From Chloroflexota bacterium (lineage in GTDB: Bacteria; Chloroflexota; Dehalococcoidia; SM23-28-2; RBG-16-64-32): a stretch of 52,461 bases of DNA. The position numbers and the translations under genes were made by a program. A model generated the notes under the pieces. It ran no database searches. It was not told where the DNA came from and was given only the letters and a program-made list of their open reading frames with translations. Positions 9,660 to 19,582 of the stretch are shown here, one piece after another. Numbering within the stretch: the first letter of the stretch is position 1; every line of letters begins with the position of its first letter. The DNA is taken from positions 1 to 52,461 of the forward strand of contig JACZRQ010000005.1 in the NCBI GenBank assembly GCA_022574655.1. The letters run 5' to 3'.

Positions 9660-10412
9660 CTACCTCTCGACCGTGTCGAACTTGAGGCCTGGCGGCTTTC
9701 CGAGCCCGAGAACGTTGCGCGCCTTCTCGACGGTCGCGACCAAGTCAACGGGGCTCCGGAGTATCGAATCCATCGCCTCAAACCCCGCTTGAGCCACGAT
9801 TCGCTTTTCGTTCAGCGCCCACTCGCCTCTCTCGGCCAGCCGCCCGTGTGCTGCGCAGACCGTCGCTAGCGCTAGCGAACCAACGCACTGCGTCACGTTT
9901 CCGCGGTCCGCGTAGCCCTCCGCCTGCGTCAGCGAGAACGCTGCGCTGCCAAGCCAGCGTCGTGGTGCAGCCTTGCGCAACTTCTGCGGGAACTCGGGCT
10001 TCGGCAGTTCGCCGTGAAGCGTTCGCCCCGTCGCCAACTCGCCAACAAGCACGTACGTCGGTACGCCCGAGATCTGCCCCGCAACGTTATCGACTTCGTA
10101 TCGGCCTTCCTCTACCTCGCGCACCCAATGCTCTACGAAGTCCAAATCTCGGTACAGGATATCGACCCGCTCGCCGTCGATCGTCAGCCACGCGCCGCCG
10201 TTCACGATCCGCCCCCACTCGCCCGGCTCCACCACCACCCCGTCGTAGCCCAGCGCGCGAACGTCGTCAGCGTTAATCGCCCCACGGTAGTAGAGCCCGA
10301 AATCCCAGTCGCTGTCCGGCCGATGTGTGCCCGTGGCCCGCGAACCGCCGAGCGCGACGGCGACTACGTTCGGGATGCGTGCGAGTTTGTCTGCGAAGGT
10401 TTGAGCGTCCAT
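9660..10412 (-). CDS. Nucleotidyltransferase domain protein
   Basis: 250 aa; VVAVALGGSRATGTHRPDSDWDFGLYYRG (GGSRATG..DSDWD) with downstream helical domain. Confidence 0.85.
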   Translation of the reverse strand: MDAQTFADKLARIPNVVAVALGGSRATGTHRPDSDWDFGLYYRGAINADDVRALGYDGVVVEPGEWGRIVNGGAWLTIDGERVDILYRDLDFVEHWVREVEEGRYEVDNVAGQISGVPTYVLVGELATGRTLHGELPKPEFPQKLRKAAPRRWLGSAAFSLTQAEGYADRGNVTQCVGSLALATVCAAHGRLAERGEWALNEKRIVAQAGFEAMDSILRSPVDLVATVEKARNVLGLGKPPGLKFDTVER

Positions 10413-10434
10413 CGCGCTATCTCTTCTGACGCTG

Positions 10435-11310
10435 TTACTCGGCGGACGGAATCGCCAGCGCCGTCGCCGTACCCGCGGCCACCGTCTCGCCGGCGTCGTT
10501 GTCGCACCAGACCTCGTACACCTGGCGGACGACCGCTCCTTCCTCGTGCTCCTCGGCCAGACGTCCGCCCGTAGTCAATGTCTGTCCGCACAGCGGCGGC
10601 GCAAGGAACGCGAGCGATAGCCCCGCGGACTCGTACCACGCCCGCCCGAGCTTTCGCTCCATCATCTCGCCGATGTAGTCCGCCGCCATCAACCCCTGCG
10701 CGACCGTCGTTTCGAACCCCGCCGCCTTCGCGATGTCCGCTTGGATGTGGATAGACTTTCCTCGCTGAGCGTTCGCGGAATCCTCCGAGTACGCCGTCAT
10801 CTTCTCCTGTGTGAGCGTGCGGCTGATCGCCGTCAGCTCGTTCTTGCCTTGCCCCGGCCTCTCCGCTCCTTCATTCTGCCCTCTTCCTTCTTCCTCCACC
10901 GGAAAAGCCATCGTCACGCTCGTCGTGCCCAGGATCAGACCCGTACCGTCTCGGCAGCTCGCCTCGAACGTGAACCGCTTGCGGCCGCGCTTCTCCGACT
11001 TGTCCGTGAACTCCCCGTAGAGGATTGGTACACGGTCCGATCGAATCCAGTTCTTGATCTCGATCTCTTGTCGTATGTGGAGCGTTCCTGGCGGCACCGG
11101 CGCGATGTCATCGATGAAGCGCATCCCGATCACGCCCAGAATCGTCGACGGAGCCACCGGCGGTCCCGCCGGCGAGCGCCGCGTGTGCCACTCATGCTCG
11201 TTTTCGACCGCCTCTAGGTACCGGGCGAACCGGTCTTCGAGCGGGTAGTAGTAGGGGCCGTACAGCTTCCCCACCTCGATCGAATCGAAAGAAAGTTCGG
11301 AATCGGACAT
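10435..11310 (-). CDS. MaoC-like acyl dehydratase, double hotdog fold
   Basis: 291 aa; C-terminal IHIQADIAKAAGFETTVAQGLMAADYIGEMM resembles the MaoC hotdog; N-terminal FARYLEAVENEHEWH region. Confidence 0.75.
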   Translation of the reverse strand: MSDSELSFDSIEVGKLYGPYYYPLEDRFARYLEAVENEHEWHTRRSPAGPPVAPSTILGVIGMRFIDDIAPVPPGTLHIRQEIEIKNWIRSDRVPILYGEFTDKSEKRGRKRFTFEASCRDGTGLILGTTSVTMAFPVEEEGRGQNEGAERPGQGKNELTAISRTLTQEKMTAYSEDSANAQRGKSIHIQADIAKAAGFETTVAQGLMAADYIGEMMERKLGRAWYESAGLSLAFLAPPLCGQTLTTGGRLAEEHEEGAVVRQVYEVWCDNDAGETVAAGTATALAIPSAE

Positions 11311-11450
11311 CGTAACGCTGATGATACGCGGGCGGGGAGGAGTAATTCAATAAAACCTGCCAAAGACCCAGCCGTGCGTAGCCCGTATCCGGCCTCAGCC
11401 ACCGTCGTTTGATCTAGCATGATGAGGGGCTTAAGTGTCGGGAGGCCTGA

Positions 11451-12803
11451 ATGATACGAACTGCCGCATCTCTCACCGCACTAACCGTGGTCTTCGCGCT
11501 CGTCCTCTACCTTTCCTACTCCTGCGGAAACGACGGAGACGGCTCCCCGTCACCAACGGCAAACCCCTCACCTGTCGTCGAGCACCCCACCCCAACCACA
11601 ACCCCGCCGAGGCCAAGCCCAACCAGCCAGCCCAAGTTTGCCAGCCAAATTCTTTTTCCCGAAGACACCGCCCTTATTCTTGGTACAGGCTGCTGGCAAT
11701 GCGATGGCCCCACGACTGGACTTCGCCGCATATACCGCGATCCATCTGGCTCCATCCGGATCGATCAGATACTTTCGGTTGATCGGCTCGGCATAGAACG
11801 GCGAGATGATCGGGGTAAGCCATACGTCACCGGATTAGCGATATCGCCCGACGGGACCGACATGATGGTGAGCCTCTGCATAGAAGACAGCTGCGCTAAT
11901 GGAGGGCTCGGTATCTGGGGTCCAAACTCCGCCGTTGTGATCGTTCGTTCAACGGATGGTGGCGTTACTTGGGACATCGTCGGCGAATTTGAGGGAGGTA
12001 TCCATCTCTTGGGCCTCATCGACGACGGCGTGGCCTACGGGTACTGGTACGAGCGCTCGGCTGAGGACCCATCGGTCCAGCCAAGCTTCGCTCTGTTCCC
12101 CACCCTGGACCCGATAGCGCCGCCGGCTGATGATTTCTGGCCGGTGGCCGCTGTCGACGGTCAAATCGTCTGGACCCCGCAGTCTCAAGAGGGCTCACCA
12201 CAGTATTCGGACGGCAGTGAGTTCCCGAACCTTCCTGACGATGCTGACGCTACCATAGCCGTGTTCGACCCATACACACGTGGAGATGATGTACCGGTAA
12301 TCTGGAGCTCACGAAACGGTGGGTACTTCTTATCGCTGGTAACCTCAGACGGAAACGCCAACCAGACTGTGGCGTTACCGTCGAATCTTGGTTCGGTGAT
12401 AGCCGATGGGCTAGGCAGCGTCTACACGAACGTGAGCGTGATAGCGCCCGAATCCGGAGTCGACCTGCCAGCTCAGTTCTCCGGGCAGCTACCCGCCCTC
12501 GTCGACATGAAGACCGGCACTATTCACCCAATTTCGGATCACCTCCAACCTGACGAGCGCAACGCTCGGGACACTCTGTTCGCCGTCCAGACGGGCCCCT
12601 TCGCCCGCGTCGACGACACCCGTTCTTGCCTCAACCTGCGAACCTCGCCGGGCCTCGAAGCCACCAAGGTCGCCTGCCTCGCGGACGGCGTCCTCCTTCG
12701 CCACGACTCCGTCGCCGTCACAAACCAGGACGTCGAGTGGCTCCAGGTCACCGCCCCCGACGGCACGCAGGGCTGGGCTGCCACCGAGTTCCTCGAGTGG
12801 TGA
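11451..12803 (+). CDS. Secreted/lipoprotein-like protein with Asp-box (BNR-like) motif and C-terminal SH3b domain (paralogue 1)
   Basis: 450 aa; N-terminal hydrophobic segment, Pro/Thr-rich linker, IVRSTDGGVTWDIVGEF Asp-box, C-terminal SCLNLRTSPGLEATKVACLADGVLLRH...VEWLQVTAPDGTQGWAATEFLEW. Confidence 0.8.
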   Translation: MIRTAASLTALTVVFALVLYLSYSCGNDGDGSPSPTANPSPVVEHPTPTTTPPRPSPTSQPKFASQILFPEDTALILGTGCWQCDGPTTGLRRIYRDPSGSIRIDQILSVDRLGIERRDDRGKPYVTGLAISPDGTDMMVSLCIEDSCANGGLGIWGPNSAVVIVRSTDGGVTWDIVGEFEGGIHLLGLIDDGVAYGYWYERSAEDPSVQPSFALFPTLDPIAPPADDFWPVAAVDGQIVWTPQSQEGSPQYSDGSEFPNLPDDADATIAVFDPYTRGDDVPVIWSSRNGGYFLSLVTSDGNANQTVALPSNLGSVIADGLGSVYTNVSVIAPESGVDLPAQFSGQLPALVDMKTGTIHPISDHLQPDERNARDTLFAVQTGPFARVDDTRSCLNLRTSPGLEATKVACLADGVLLRHDSVAVTNQDVEWLQVTAPDGTQGWAATEFLEW

Positions 12804-12807
12804 CCCG

Positions 12808-14220
12808 TTGATCCGCACCGCCGCCTCGCTGCTCGGGATGACCGCCGCCTTCGGCCTCGTCCTCTACCTCACCTACAGCGGCGAAGGCGGCTCATCGCCA
12901 TCGGCCACATCTCCCTCACCCTTCGCCGGGCGACCCACCGAAACCGCGTCCCCTAACGTCACCCCGGGTATCACGCCCGCCCCTTCCCCGCTGCCACAGG
13001 TGGTACAGGACTCGGGCTTGACGAAGCTCGAGATGTCCAGCCTCGTGCAGTTCCCGCGCGACATGTCGCTCATCCTCGAGACCGGTTGCTGGCAGTGTGG
13101 CGGCCCGCCTACGGGCCTCCGTCGCATGTACAAGGATGCCGATGGCGAACTGCGAATCGAGCAGCTCCTTTCGATCGAGGCGCTGGAGATTGCGCCGCGG
13201 ATCGCCGAAACGCCCCAAGGGACTCGTGAGCTTCCTCCCTTCATAACCGGACTTGCCGTCGCGCCGGATGCCTCCGAGATGCTCGTCAGCATCTGCGTCG
13301 ATGGTCTGTGCGAGGCACTTCCTCACGCTGGCCCAGCGGAAGGCCGAGTCGCCATCTTCGAGTCCGCAGACGGAGGTGTGACTTGGCACGAACTCGGGCA
13401 TGACTACGCCCCAACGCTAAGTATGCAGGGGTACATAGCCCCTAGCGTTGCCCTCGTCCTTCAGATTGATCCGGACACACTCCGGCGTCTCTACTACCGA
13501 TTCCCGGGCTTCGAGCCACTTGAGCATCAGAACGGCCATATCCCGATTGGATCAGTCAGTGGTGACGTGATCTGGGCAACTAAAAGTGGTCCGCTTACTT
13601 ACGGATCGGGAGAACCGGTTCTCGATCTGGGACCCGACATGTTTGCGGGAACTCGCACGGTGATGTATTCACCGTATGGTCTGGCTCCCTTCACCTGGTT
13701 TTGGGACTTGCCCGGCTTCGGCGAGCCGAGGCACTTCCTGAGCCTCCTCAATCCCGTCGGCGGTGTTATGGAGACGTACGAGACATCCCCGGTTTCCAAC
13801 AATATGCTAACCGCGATCTGGTTGCCCGACGGCCGTGTGGCCGGCACGATGGCGGTCGATCGCGAACAGATACTTGGCGCACCTTCCAACTACATCGGCC
13901 ACCTTCCGGCCCTGCTCGGCCTCGACTCTCACCGTTACAACCTGATCGGGGAACCGTTCCTTGAAGATGATTTCGAACCCGAGCGTGACGTCGTCAATGC
14001 CGTCCAGATCGGCCCCTTCGCTCGCGTTATCGACACCGGCTCGTGCCTCAACATCCGCGAATCTCCCGGTCTTTACTCCACGGTCCTGACCTGCGCAGCG
14101 GACGACGTACTCCTGCGTACCAATGGCCCGGCCTACGCCGGCGACGATAACAACTGGCGCTTCGTCACCGCACCCGATGGCACCTCGGGCTGGGCCGCCA
14201 CGACGTTCCTCGAATACTAG
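12808..14220 (+). CDS. Secreted protein with Asp-box motif and C-terminal SH3b domain (paralogue 2)
   Basis: 470 aa, TTG start; parallels the upstream protein (MIRTAASL, LILETGCWQCGGPPTGLRRMYKDADGELRIEQLLSI, FESADGGVTWHELG, SCLNIRESPGLYSTVLTC...GTSGWAATTFLEY). Confidence 0.8.
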   Translation: MIRTAASLLGMTAAFGLVLYLTYSGEGGSSPSATSPSPFAGRPTETASPNVTPGITPAPSPLPQVVQDSGLTKLEMSSLVQFPRDMSLILETGCWQCGGPPTGLRRMYKDADGELRIEQLLSIEALEIAPRIAETPQGTRELPPFITGLAVAPDASEMLVSICVDGLCEALPHAGPAEGRVAIFESADGGVTWHELGHDYAPTLSMQGYIAPSVALVLQIDPDTLRRLYYRFPGFEPLEHQNGHIPIGSVSGDVIWATKSGPLTYGSGEPVLDLGPDMFAGTRTVMYSPYGLAPFTWFWDLPGFGEPRHFLSLLNPVGGVMETYETSPVSNNMLTAIWLPDGRVAGTMAVDREQILGAPSNYIGHLPALLGLDSHRYNLIGEPFLEDDFEPERDVVNAVQIGPFARVIDTGSCLNIRESPGLYSTVLTCAADDVLLRTNGPAYAGDDNNWRFVTAPDGTSGWAATTFLEY

Positions 14221-15833
14221 GCGCCGGCGACGGGCGCGGGCAGCGGTTCGACCTCGTATAGCGCCTTCCAGGCCTCGAACCCGCCCTCCAGCACCACCGC
14301 GTTGAGCTCGCGGTTTCGTAGCTGCTGCGCCACACGGGCGCTCGTCGCCTCGCCCTGTCAGGTGCAGTAGGCGACGATTAATCGGATGCGCATATCTCCC
14401 GGGTCCCATTCGGAGACTCGGTCGGGAGGCACTCGCACGCTGCCCGGAATCTGCGCGCCGTCCCGCTCGTAGCTCGACGGCGACCGAACGTCCAGGATCA
14501 GCGGCGGGGGCTCCTCACCGTCGAGTAGACCGCGCAGCTCCTCCGGCGTTATCCGGTGGATCGCTGTCTCGTCGTGCTCGAACAGACCGGCGGCAGTGCC
14601 CTCGCGCTCCTCCGCAAGGGTCACGCGTTCTGCCCGTCGCTCGTACCATCCGCTGGCCGTCGTCGCCGTCGCGCCGTGAACGACCGTAGATGCCAGCACC
14701 ACCAGCCCAACCGTTGCCAACAGCAGCTCGGCGCCATCGATCCCAGCCTGCACCACCAGCAACGCTAGGAGGAGCGAGTTCAACCCCCTGGGCCCGAACC
14801 AGCTCACGAACGCGTGCGCCTCCAGACTCATCTTCGCCCGCGCCAGTACGATCCCCAGGACCCCTGGTCGGACCAGGAATATCAGGATCGCCGCCACCAG
14901 AAGCGTCGGCAGCACGTCCACCTCATCCAATATCCCGGACAGCACCGATCCGAACAACACGAACGCCAGCAGCATCGCCATCTCAGACGTGATCTCGCCG
15001 TACTCGATGAAGCAGTCGCAGAGCGTCTGGTTGAGCAGCACCACCCCTAGTCCTGCGGCGAACGCAGCTAGGAACCCGTCCCCGCCCGCCGCCGTCGCCG
15101 CCGTGTACGCGGCGAGAACAATGCCAATCCCGTATAACGCCTGATACTCCCGGCGCACGGCCATGTGCGCGTCGACCCGCGCAATCAGCCACGAACCGAC
15201 GCCACCTATTGCGAACCCGATAAGAGGTCCGACGAGAGCCAGCTTCGCCGCGAATTCGACCCAGCTCGCGAAACCGCCGACGTCCGATCCTGCCACCGCG
15301 ATCAGCACCAGGATCACCGGCAGCACCACGAGGTCGTTCGTCCCTGCTTCAACCGTAAGGATCTGGCGGATCGATCGTGGTATCCGCTCGTCCCGCACGA
15401 TCTCCCGCAGCACCACCGGGTCCGTCGACGCCAGCATCGACCCGCCAATGAACGCTAGTAGCCACCCGAAGCCCAGGATGAGCGCCAGCGACGTCGCCCC
15501 CAGCGCGATAATCAGCACCGTTCCTGGCCCGAGCACCAGCACCGGTACCAGCCAGCGCCTCCCCAGCTCACCGGTGTCCAGCCGCACGGCGTCAAGGAAC
15601 AGCACCAGCGACAGCGTCAGCGTAGCCACGATCTCGAGGTTCTCGTTCTCAGCGCCCACCTCGAAGACGCCAAGCACCCCCTTGCCGAGGATGATACCCG
15701 CGGTAAGGAACAGCAGCGGGAACGACAGTAGCGACCGTTGGACCAGCCCGGATGCGAGCGCCGTGACGGTAAGAATGACGGCAATGACACCAAAGACGGT
15801 GAGAAATTCAGGCATTTGACGTGGCTCGCTCAC
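14217..15833 (-). CDS. CPA1-type Na+/H+ antiporter fused to C-terminal rhodanese domain, interrupted by in-frame TGA at 14358-14360 (candidate Sec codon or nonsense mutation)
   Basis: ORF 14358..15833 gives a multi-TM antiporter (GGSMLASTDPVVLREIVRDERIPRSIRQILTVEAGTNDLVVLPV) plus rhodanese half (LILDVRSPSSYERDGAQIPGSVRVPPDRVSEWDPGDMRIRLIVAYCT). After TGA the same frame reads QGEATSARVAQQLRNRELNAVVLEGGFEAWKALYEVEPLPAPVAGA then TAG. Confidence 0.8.
14327..14341 (-). promoter_or_regulatory. bSECIS-like hairpin downstream of in-frame TGA (candidate)
   Basis: mRNA-sense GCGCC-CGUGU-GGCGC: 5-bp stem, 5-nt loop with G at loop position 2; loop begins 22 nt after the UGA. Confidence 0.35.
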
Positions 15834-15845
15834 GCATGCAGATAG

Positions 15846-15862
15846 CGTACAACCGTTGTACG
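15846..15862. promoter_or_regulatory. Perfect 8+1+8 palindrome in divergent antiporter/polA intergenic region (candidate operator)
   Basis: CGTACAAC-C-GTTGTACG, followed by TATAAT at 15875-15880 just upstream of polA. Confidence 0.5.
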
Positions 15863-15886
15863 ACGGCTGCTTGATATAATCGCCGC

Positions 15887-18742
15887 GTGAGCCCCGCCAA
15901 GAAGTCCCCTAAGACCGCCAAGGCAGACGACCGCAAGCGCCTCGTCCTCATCGACGGCAACAGCCTCATCCACCGCTCCTTCCACGGCCTCAAGCACATG
16001 AAGGAGCCCCTGCGCGTCAGCTCGACCGGCGAACTCATCTTTGGCGCATACGGCTTCACCAACACATTCCTCTCCATGTTCAAAGAGCTCGACCCAACGC
16101 ACGTCATCATCGCCCTCGACGCTCGCGGGCCCACCTTCCGCCACAAGATGTTCGACGAGTACAAGGCCACCCGCGTTCGCATGCCTGACGAAGAGCGCGA
16201 GGAGTTCAACCGCCAGATGGTCCGCTGCCGTGAGCTGATCGACGCCTTCGGCATCCCCACGTTCGAGGTCGAGGGCTTCGAGGCCGACGACGTCCTCGGC
16301 ACCCTCTCCGCGCAGGCGGCGGAGCAGAGCATCGAGACCTACCTCGTCAGCATGGACTCCGACATCGCCCAGCTCGTCAACGACAAGGTCCGGCTCTGGA
16401 TGTACCGCCCCTACCAGCGCGATTCCGTTATCTACGAGACGCCCGCTGACGTCGAGGAACGCTACGGCGTCCCGCCCGACAGAATCGCCGACCTCAAGTC
16501 GCTCAAGGGCGACACGTCCGACAACATCCCCGGCATCAAAGGCGTCGGCGACAAGACCGCCATCAAGCTGATTCAGGCGTTCGGCACCGCCGAAGGGGTT
16601 CTCGAACATCTCGACGATGTCACGCCCGCGAAGATCCAGAACGCCATCCGCGAGGCGGGTGATCAGCTCATGAAGAGCAAGCAGCTGGCGACGATCGTCC
16701 TCGACGCCCCCGCCGAACTCGATCTCGACGCCGCCGACTTCTACGCCCACTACGACGCCGCCCGCGTCGCCGATCTCTTCCGCGAGCTGGAGTTCCGCAC
16801 GCTCGTGGCGCGCCTCCCCGAGCCCAAGGGCGAGGATGCGCCTAAACCCCCTCCGGCGAAAGAGGTCGAGCAGCGGTTCACCATCGTGCGCTCCGAAGAC
16901 GCGCTCGACAAGCTGGCGAAGGCGATGGCGAAGCGGAAGGCGTTCGTGTTCGACACCGAAACGACCTCCCGCGAGCCGATGCGTGCGGACCTCGTCGCCC
17001 TCACCATCGGCTTCGGCGATGGCGAGGCATCGTACGTCCCCGTCGGCCACGCGCCCCGCCTCGAAGAGGAAGCGCAGCTCTCGCTCGACACCGTCATGCA
17101 GCGTCTCGCGCCACTCCTCGAAGACGAAACGATCGAGAAGACGGGCCACAACCTCAAGTTCGATATCGTCGCCCTCGCCCAGCACGGCGTGTCCCTCCGA
17201 GGCGTAGCGTTCGACACGATGATCGCCGCCTTCTTGGTCGGTGAAGGCGGAGCATCGAGCCGCGCCGAGGAGGGAGCGCTCGCCTTGAGTTGGCTCGCGC
17301 CCCGCCGCTTCGGGCGCGAGGTCCAGGACCGCACCGAACTGCTCGGCACCGGCAAGAAAGCGATCACCGCCGATCAGGTCGACATCGAATCGATGTCGCA
17401 GTGCGCCTGCGCCTTCGTCGATGCCGTCGGCAGCCTCCGCGAATCGCTGGAGCCCGAACTCGATGAGAAGAACATGCGCGCGCTGTTCAACGATATGGAG
17501 ATGCCACTCGTCTCCGTCCTTGCACGCATCGAACTCAACGGCGTCGCCATCGACACCGGTACCCTTCACGAGATGGCTGAGTCGCTGGCGATGGAGATCC
17601 GTCGCATCGAGGAGGACATCTACAAGTCGGTCGGTCACGAGTTCAACATCGGTTCGCCGAAGCAGCTCAGCGACATCCTCTTCGAGGAGTTGCGTCTCCC
17701 CAAGACCCGTAAGCTGAAAACCGGCGCCCACAGCACTGACGCGCAGTCGCTCGAAGGCCTGCGTGGCCTGCACGACATCGTCGATCTCATCTACGAGTAC
17801 CGTGAGCTGACGAAGCTGAAGTCGACCTACCTTGACACGCTCCCCGGCCTCGTTCACCCCCGCACCAAGCGCGTACACACCGAGTTCAACCAAACGGGTG
17901 CCGCCACCGGCCGCCTCTCGTCGAGCAACCCAAACCTGCAGAACATCCCCGTACGCACTGCTCTCGGCGAGCAGATTCGCGGCGCATTCGTCGCCCGCGA
18001 CGTCGGCAAGAAACCGATGCTCCTCTCCGCTGACTACTCCCAGATCGAGCTGCGGATCATGGCGCACATCACCGGCGACCCCGGCCTGGTCGGCGCCTTC
18101 GAGCGCGACGAGGACATCCATGCCGCCACTGCCTCGCAGGTGTTCAAGGTGCCGCTCGGCGAGGTGACCGCCGACATGCGACGCCGTGCCAAAGTCTTCA
18201 ACTTCGGTGTGCTCTACGGCCTCAGCGAGTTCGGCCTCTCCGTCCGCGAAAGGATCTCCCGTGAGGAAGCCGCCGAGTTCATCCGCGGCTACTTCGAAAG
18301 CTATCCCGGAATCCAGGAGTACGTCGACAAGACTGTCGTCGAGGTGCGCGCCAGCGGTTACGCCGAAACCCTCTTCGGCCGCCGCCGCTACATCCCGGAG
18401 ATCAACACCAGCAACTACAACGTCCGCAGCGCCGCCGAGCGCGCCGCGATCAACATGCCCGTTCAGGGTACCGCCGCTGACATCATCAAGATCGCCATGA
18501 ACCGCCTCCAGGACGAGATGGACGGTCGCAAACTGGCCAGCCTGATGACTCTGCAGGTCCACGATGAACTCATCTTCGAATGCCCCGGCGACGAGATTGA
18601 AGAGGTGCGCTCGCTCTGTGTCGACATAATGCCAAAGTCGATGGAGATGGCCGTGCCGCTCAAGATCGACACCAAAGTCGGCAAGAACTGGGGCGAGATG
18701 GAGTACGGCGACCGGGTAGAAGTCGGCGAACCGGGCGGCTAG
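15887..18742 (+). CDS. polA: DNA polymerase I
   Basis: 951 aa, GTG start; 5'-3' exonuclease (LVLIDGNSLIHRSFHGL), 3'-5' exo (FVFDTETTS), polymerase motifs (LLSADYSQIELRIMAHITGDPGL, RRRAKVFNFGVLYGLSEFGL, LQVHDELIFECP). Confidence 0.97.
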   Translation: MSPAKKSPKTAKADDRKRLVLIDGNSLIHRSFHGLKHMKEPLRVSSTGELIFGAYGFTNTFLSMFKELDPTHVIIALDARGPTFRHKMFDEYKATRVRMPDEEREEFNRQMVRCRELIDAFGIPTFEVEGFEADDVLGTLSAQAAEQSIETYLVSMDSDIAQLVNDKVRLWMYRPYQRDSVIYETPADVEERYGVPPDRIADLKSLKGDTSDNIPGIKGVGDKTAIKLIQAFGTAEGVLEHLDDVTPAKIQNAIREAGDQLMKSKQLATIVLDAPAELDLDAADFYAHYDAARVADLFRELEFRTLVARLPEPKGEDAPKPPPAKEVEQRFTIVRSEDALDKLAKAMAKRKAFVFDTETTSREPMRADLVALTIGFGDGEASYVPVGHAPRLEEEAQLSLDTVMQRLAPLLEDETIEKTGHNLKFDIVALAQHGVSLRGVAFDTMIAAFLVGEGGASSRAEEGALALSWLAPRRFGREVQDRTELLGTGKKAITADQVDIESMSQCACAFVDAVGSLRESLEPELDEKNMRALFNDMEMPLVSVLARIELNGVAIDTGTLHEMAESLAMEIRRIEEDIYKSVGHEFNIGSPKQLSDILFEELRLPKTRKLKTGAHSTDAQSLEGLRGLHDIVDLIYEYRELTKLKSTYLDTLPGLVHPRTKRVHTEFNQTGAATGRLSSSNPNLQNIPVRTALGEQIRGAFVARDVGKKPMLLSADYSQIELRIMAHITGDPGLVGAFERDEDIHAATASQVFKVPLGEVTADMRRRAKVFNFGVLYGLSEFGLSVRERISREEAAEFIRGYFESYPGIQEYVDKTVVEVRASGYAETLFGRRRYIPEINTSNYNVRSAAERAAINMPVQGTAADIIKIAMNRLQDEMDGRKLASLMTLQVHDELIFECPGDEIEEVRSLCVDIMPKSMEMAVPLKIDTKVGKNWGEMEYGDRVEVGEPGG

Positions 18743-18763
18743 CTCCCCGCCTGACTGCACTCC

Positions 18764-19582
18764 ATGCCCGAACTCCCTGAAGTCGAAACCATCCGCCGCG
18801 ACCTCCTGTCGCGCATCGTCGGACGCACCATCACCAGCGCCTTCGTCTCCTCCAACGCGCCGCGACTGGTCCAGCTCATGCCCCCCGCCGAGTTCTGCAA
18901 GCAACTCCCCGGCCACCGCATCGAAGACATCTCGCGCCGTGGCAAGTACCTGCTCGTTCATCTCTCCGGCGGACTCTACTGGATCGTCCACCTGCGCATG
19001 ACCGGCCGCTTCCTCCACCGCGAAGACCCTTGCCCGGAAGACCCATACCTCCGTGCCGGCTTCACGCTCGACAACGGAAGCTCCCTCTGCTTCGTCGATC
19101 TTCGCAAGTTCGGCACCATGTGGCTCATCGACGACCCATCGCTCGTCGTCGGCAAGCTCGGCCCCGAGCCGTTGAGCGATGATTTCACCGTCGCCGGCCT
19201 ACGCGATCTGCTCGTGCGCCGCTCCGCCCCCGTCAAGGCCGTCTTGCTCGACCAGCATGCCATCGCCGGCATCGGCAACATCTACGCGGACGAGGCGCTC
19301 TTCAACGCCGGCATCAATCCCCGCAGAGCCGCGAACAAAGTCTCGAAACCAAAGACTGAAGCCCTCCACGCTGGCGTCCGACAGGCGCTGCTCGACGCCC
19401 TCAGCGATCGCGGGTCCAGCTTCAGCGACTACGTCGACGGCAGCGGCCGCTCCGGGAGACATCAGCTCAAAGTCAAAGTCTTCCGCCGCACCGACCAACC
19501 CTGCTACAGCTGCGGGACCCAGATCCGCCGCGTGAAAGTCGCTGGCCGCAGCACTCACTTCTGTCCCAACTGCCAGCGCTGA
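18764..19582 (+). CDS. mutM: Formamidopyrimidine-DNA glycosylase
   Basis: 272 aa; MPELPEVETIRRDL start, DQHAIAGIGNIYADEALFNAGINP, C-terminal zinc finger CYSCGTQIRRVKVAGRSTHFCPNCQR. Confidence 0.97.
   Translation: MPELPEVETIRRDLLSRIVGRTITSAFVSSNAPRLVQLMPPAEFCKQLPGHRIEDISRRGKYLLVHLSGGLYWIVHLRMTGRFLHREDPCPEDPYLRAGFTLDNGSSLCFVDLRKFGTMWLIDDPSLVVGKLGPEPLSDDFTVAGLRDLLVRRSAPVKAVLLDQHAIAGIGNIYADEALFNAGINPRRAANKVSKPKTEALHAGVRQALLDALSDRGSSFSDYVDGSGRSGRHQLKVKVFRRTDQPCYSCGTQIRRVKVAGRSTHFCPNCQR

Noticed and set aside
13807-14409. 200-aa minus-strand ORF at the antiporter/SH3b junction
   Set aside because: Out of frame with the rhodanese extension; Arg/Gly-rich with no domain.
15830-19018. 1062-aa minus-strand ORF spanning polA/mutM
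   Set aside because: Antisense to two well-recognised genes; composition (Asp/Glu/Leu/Val/Gly-rich, no domain) is typical of a high-GC codon-position artefact.
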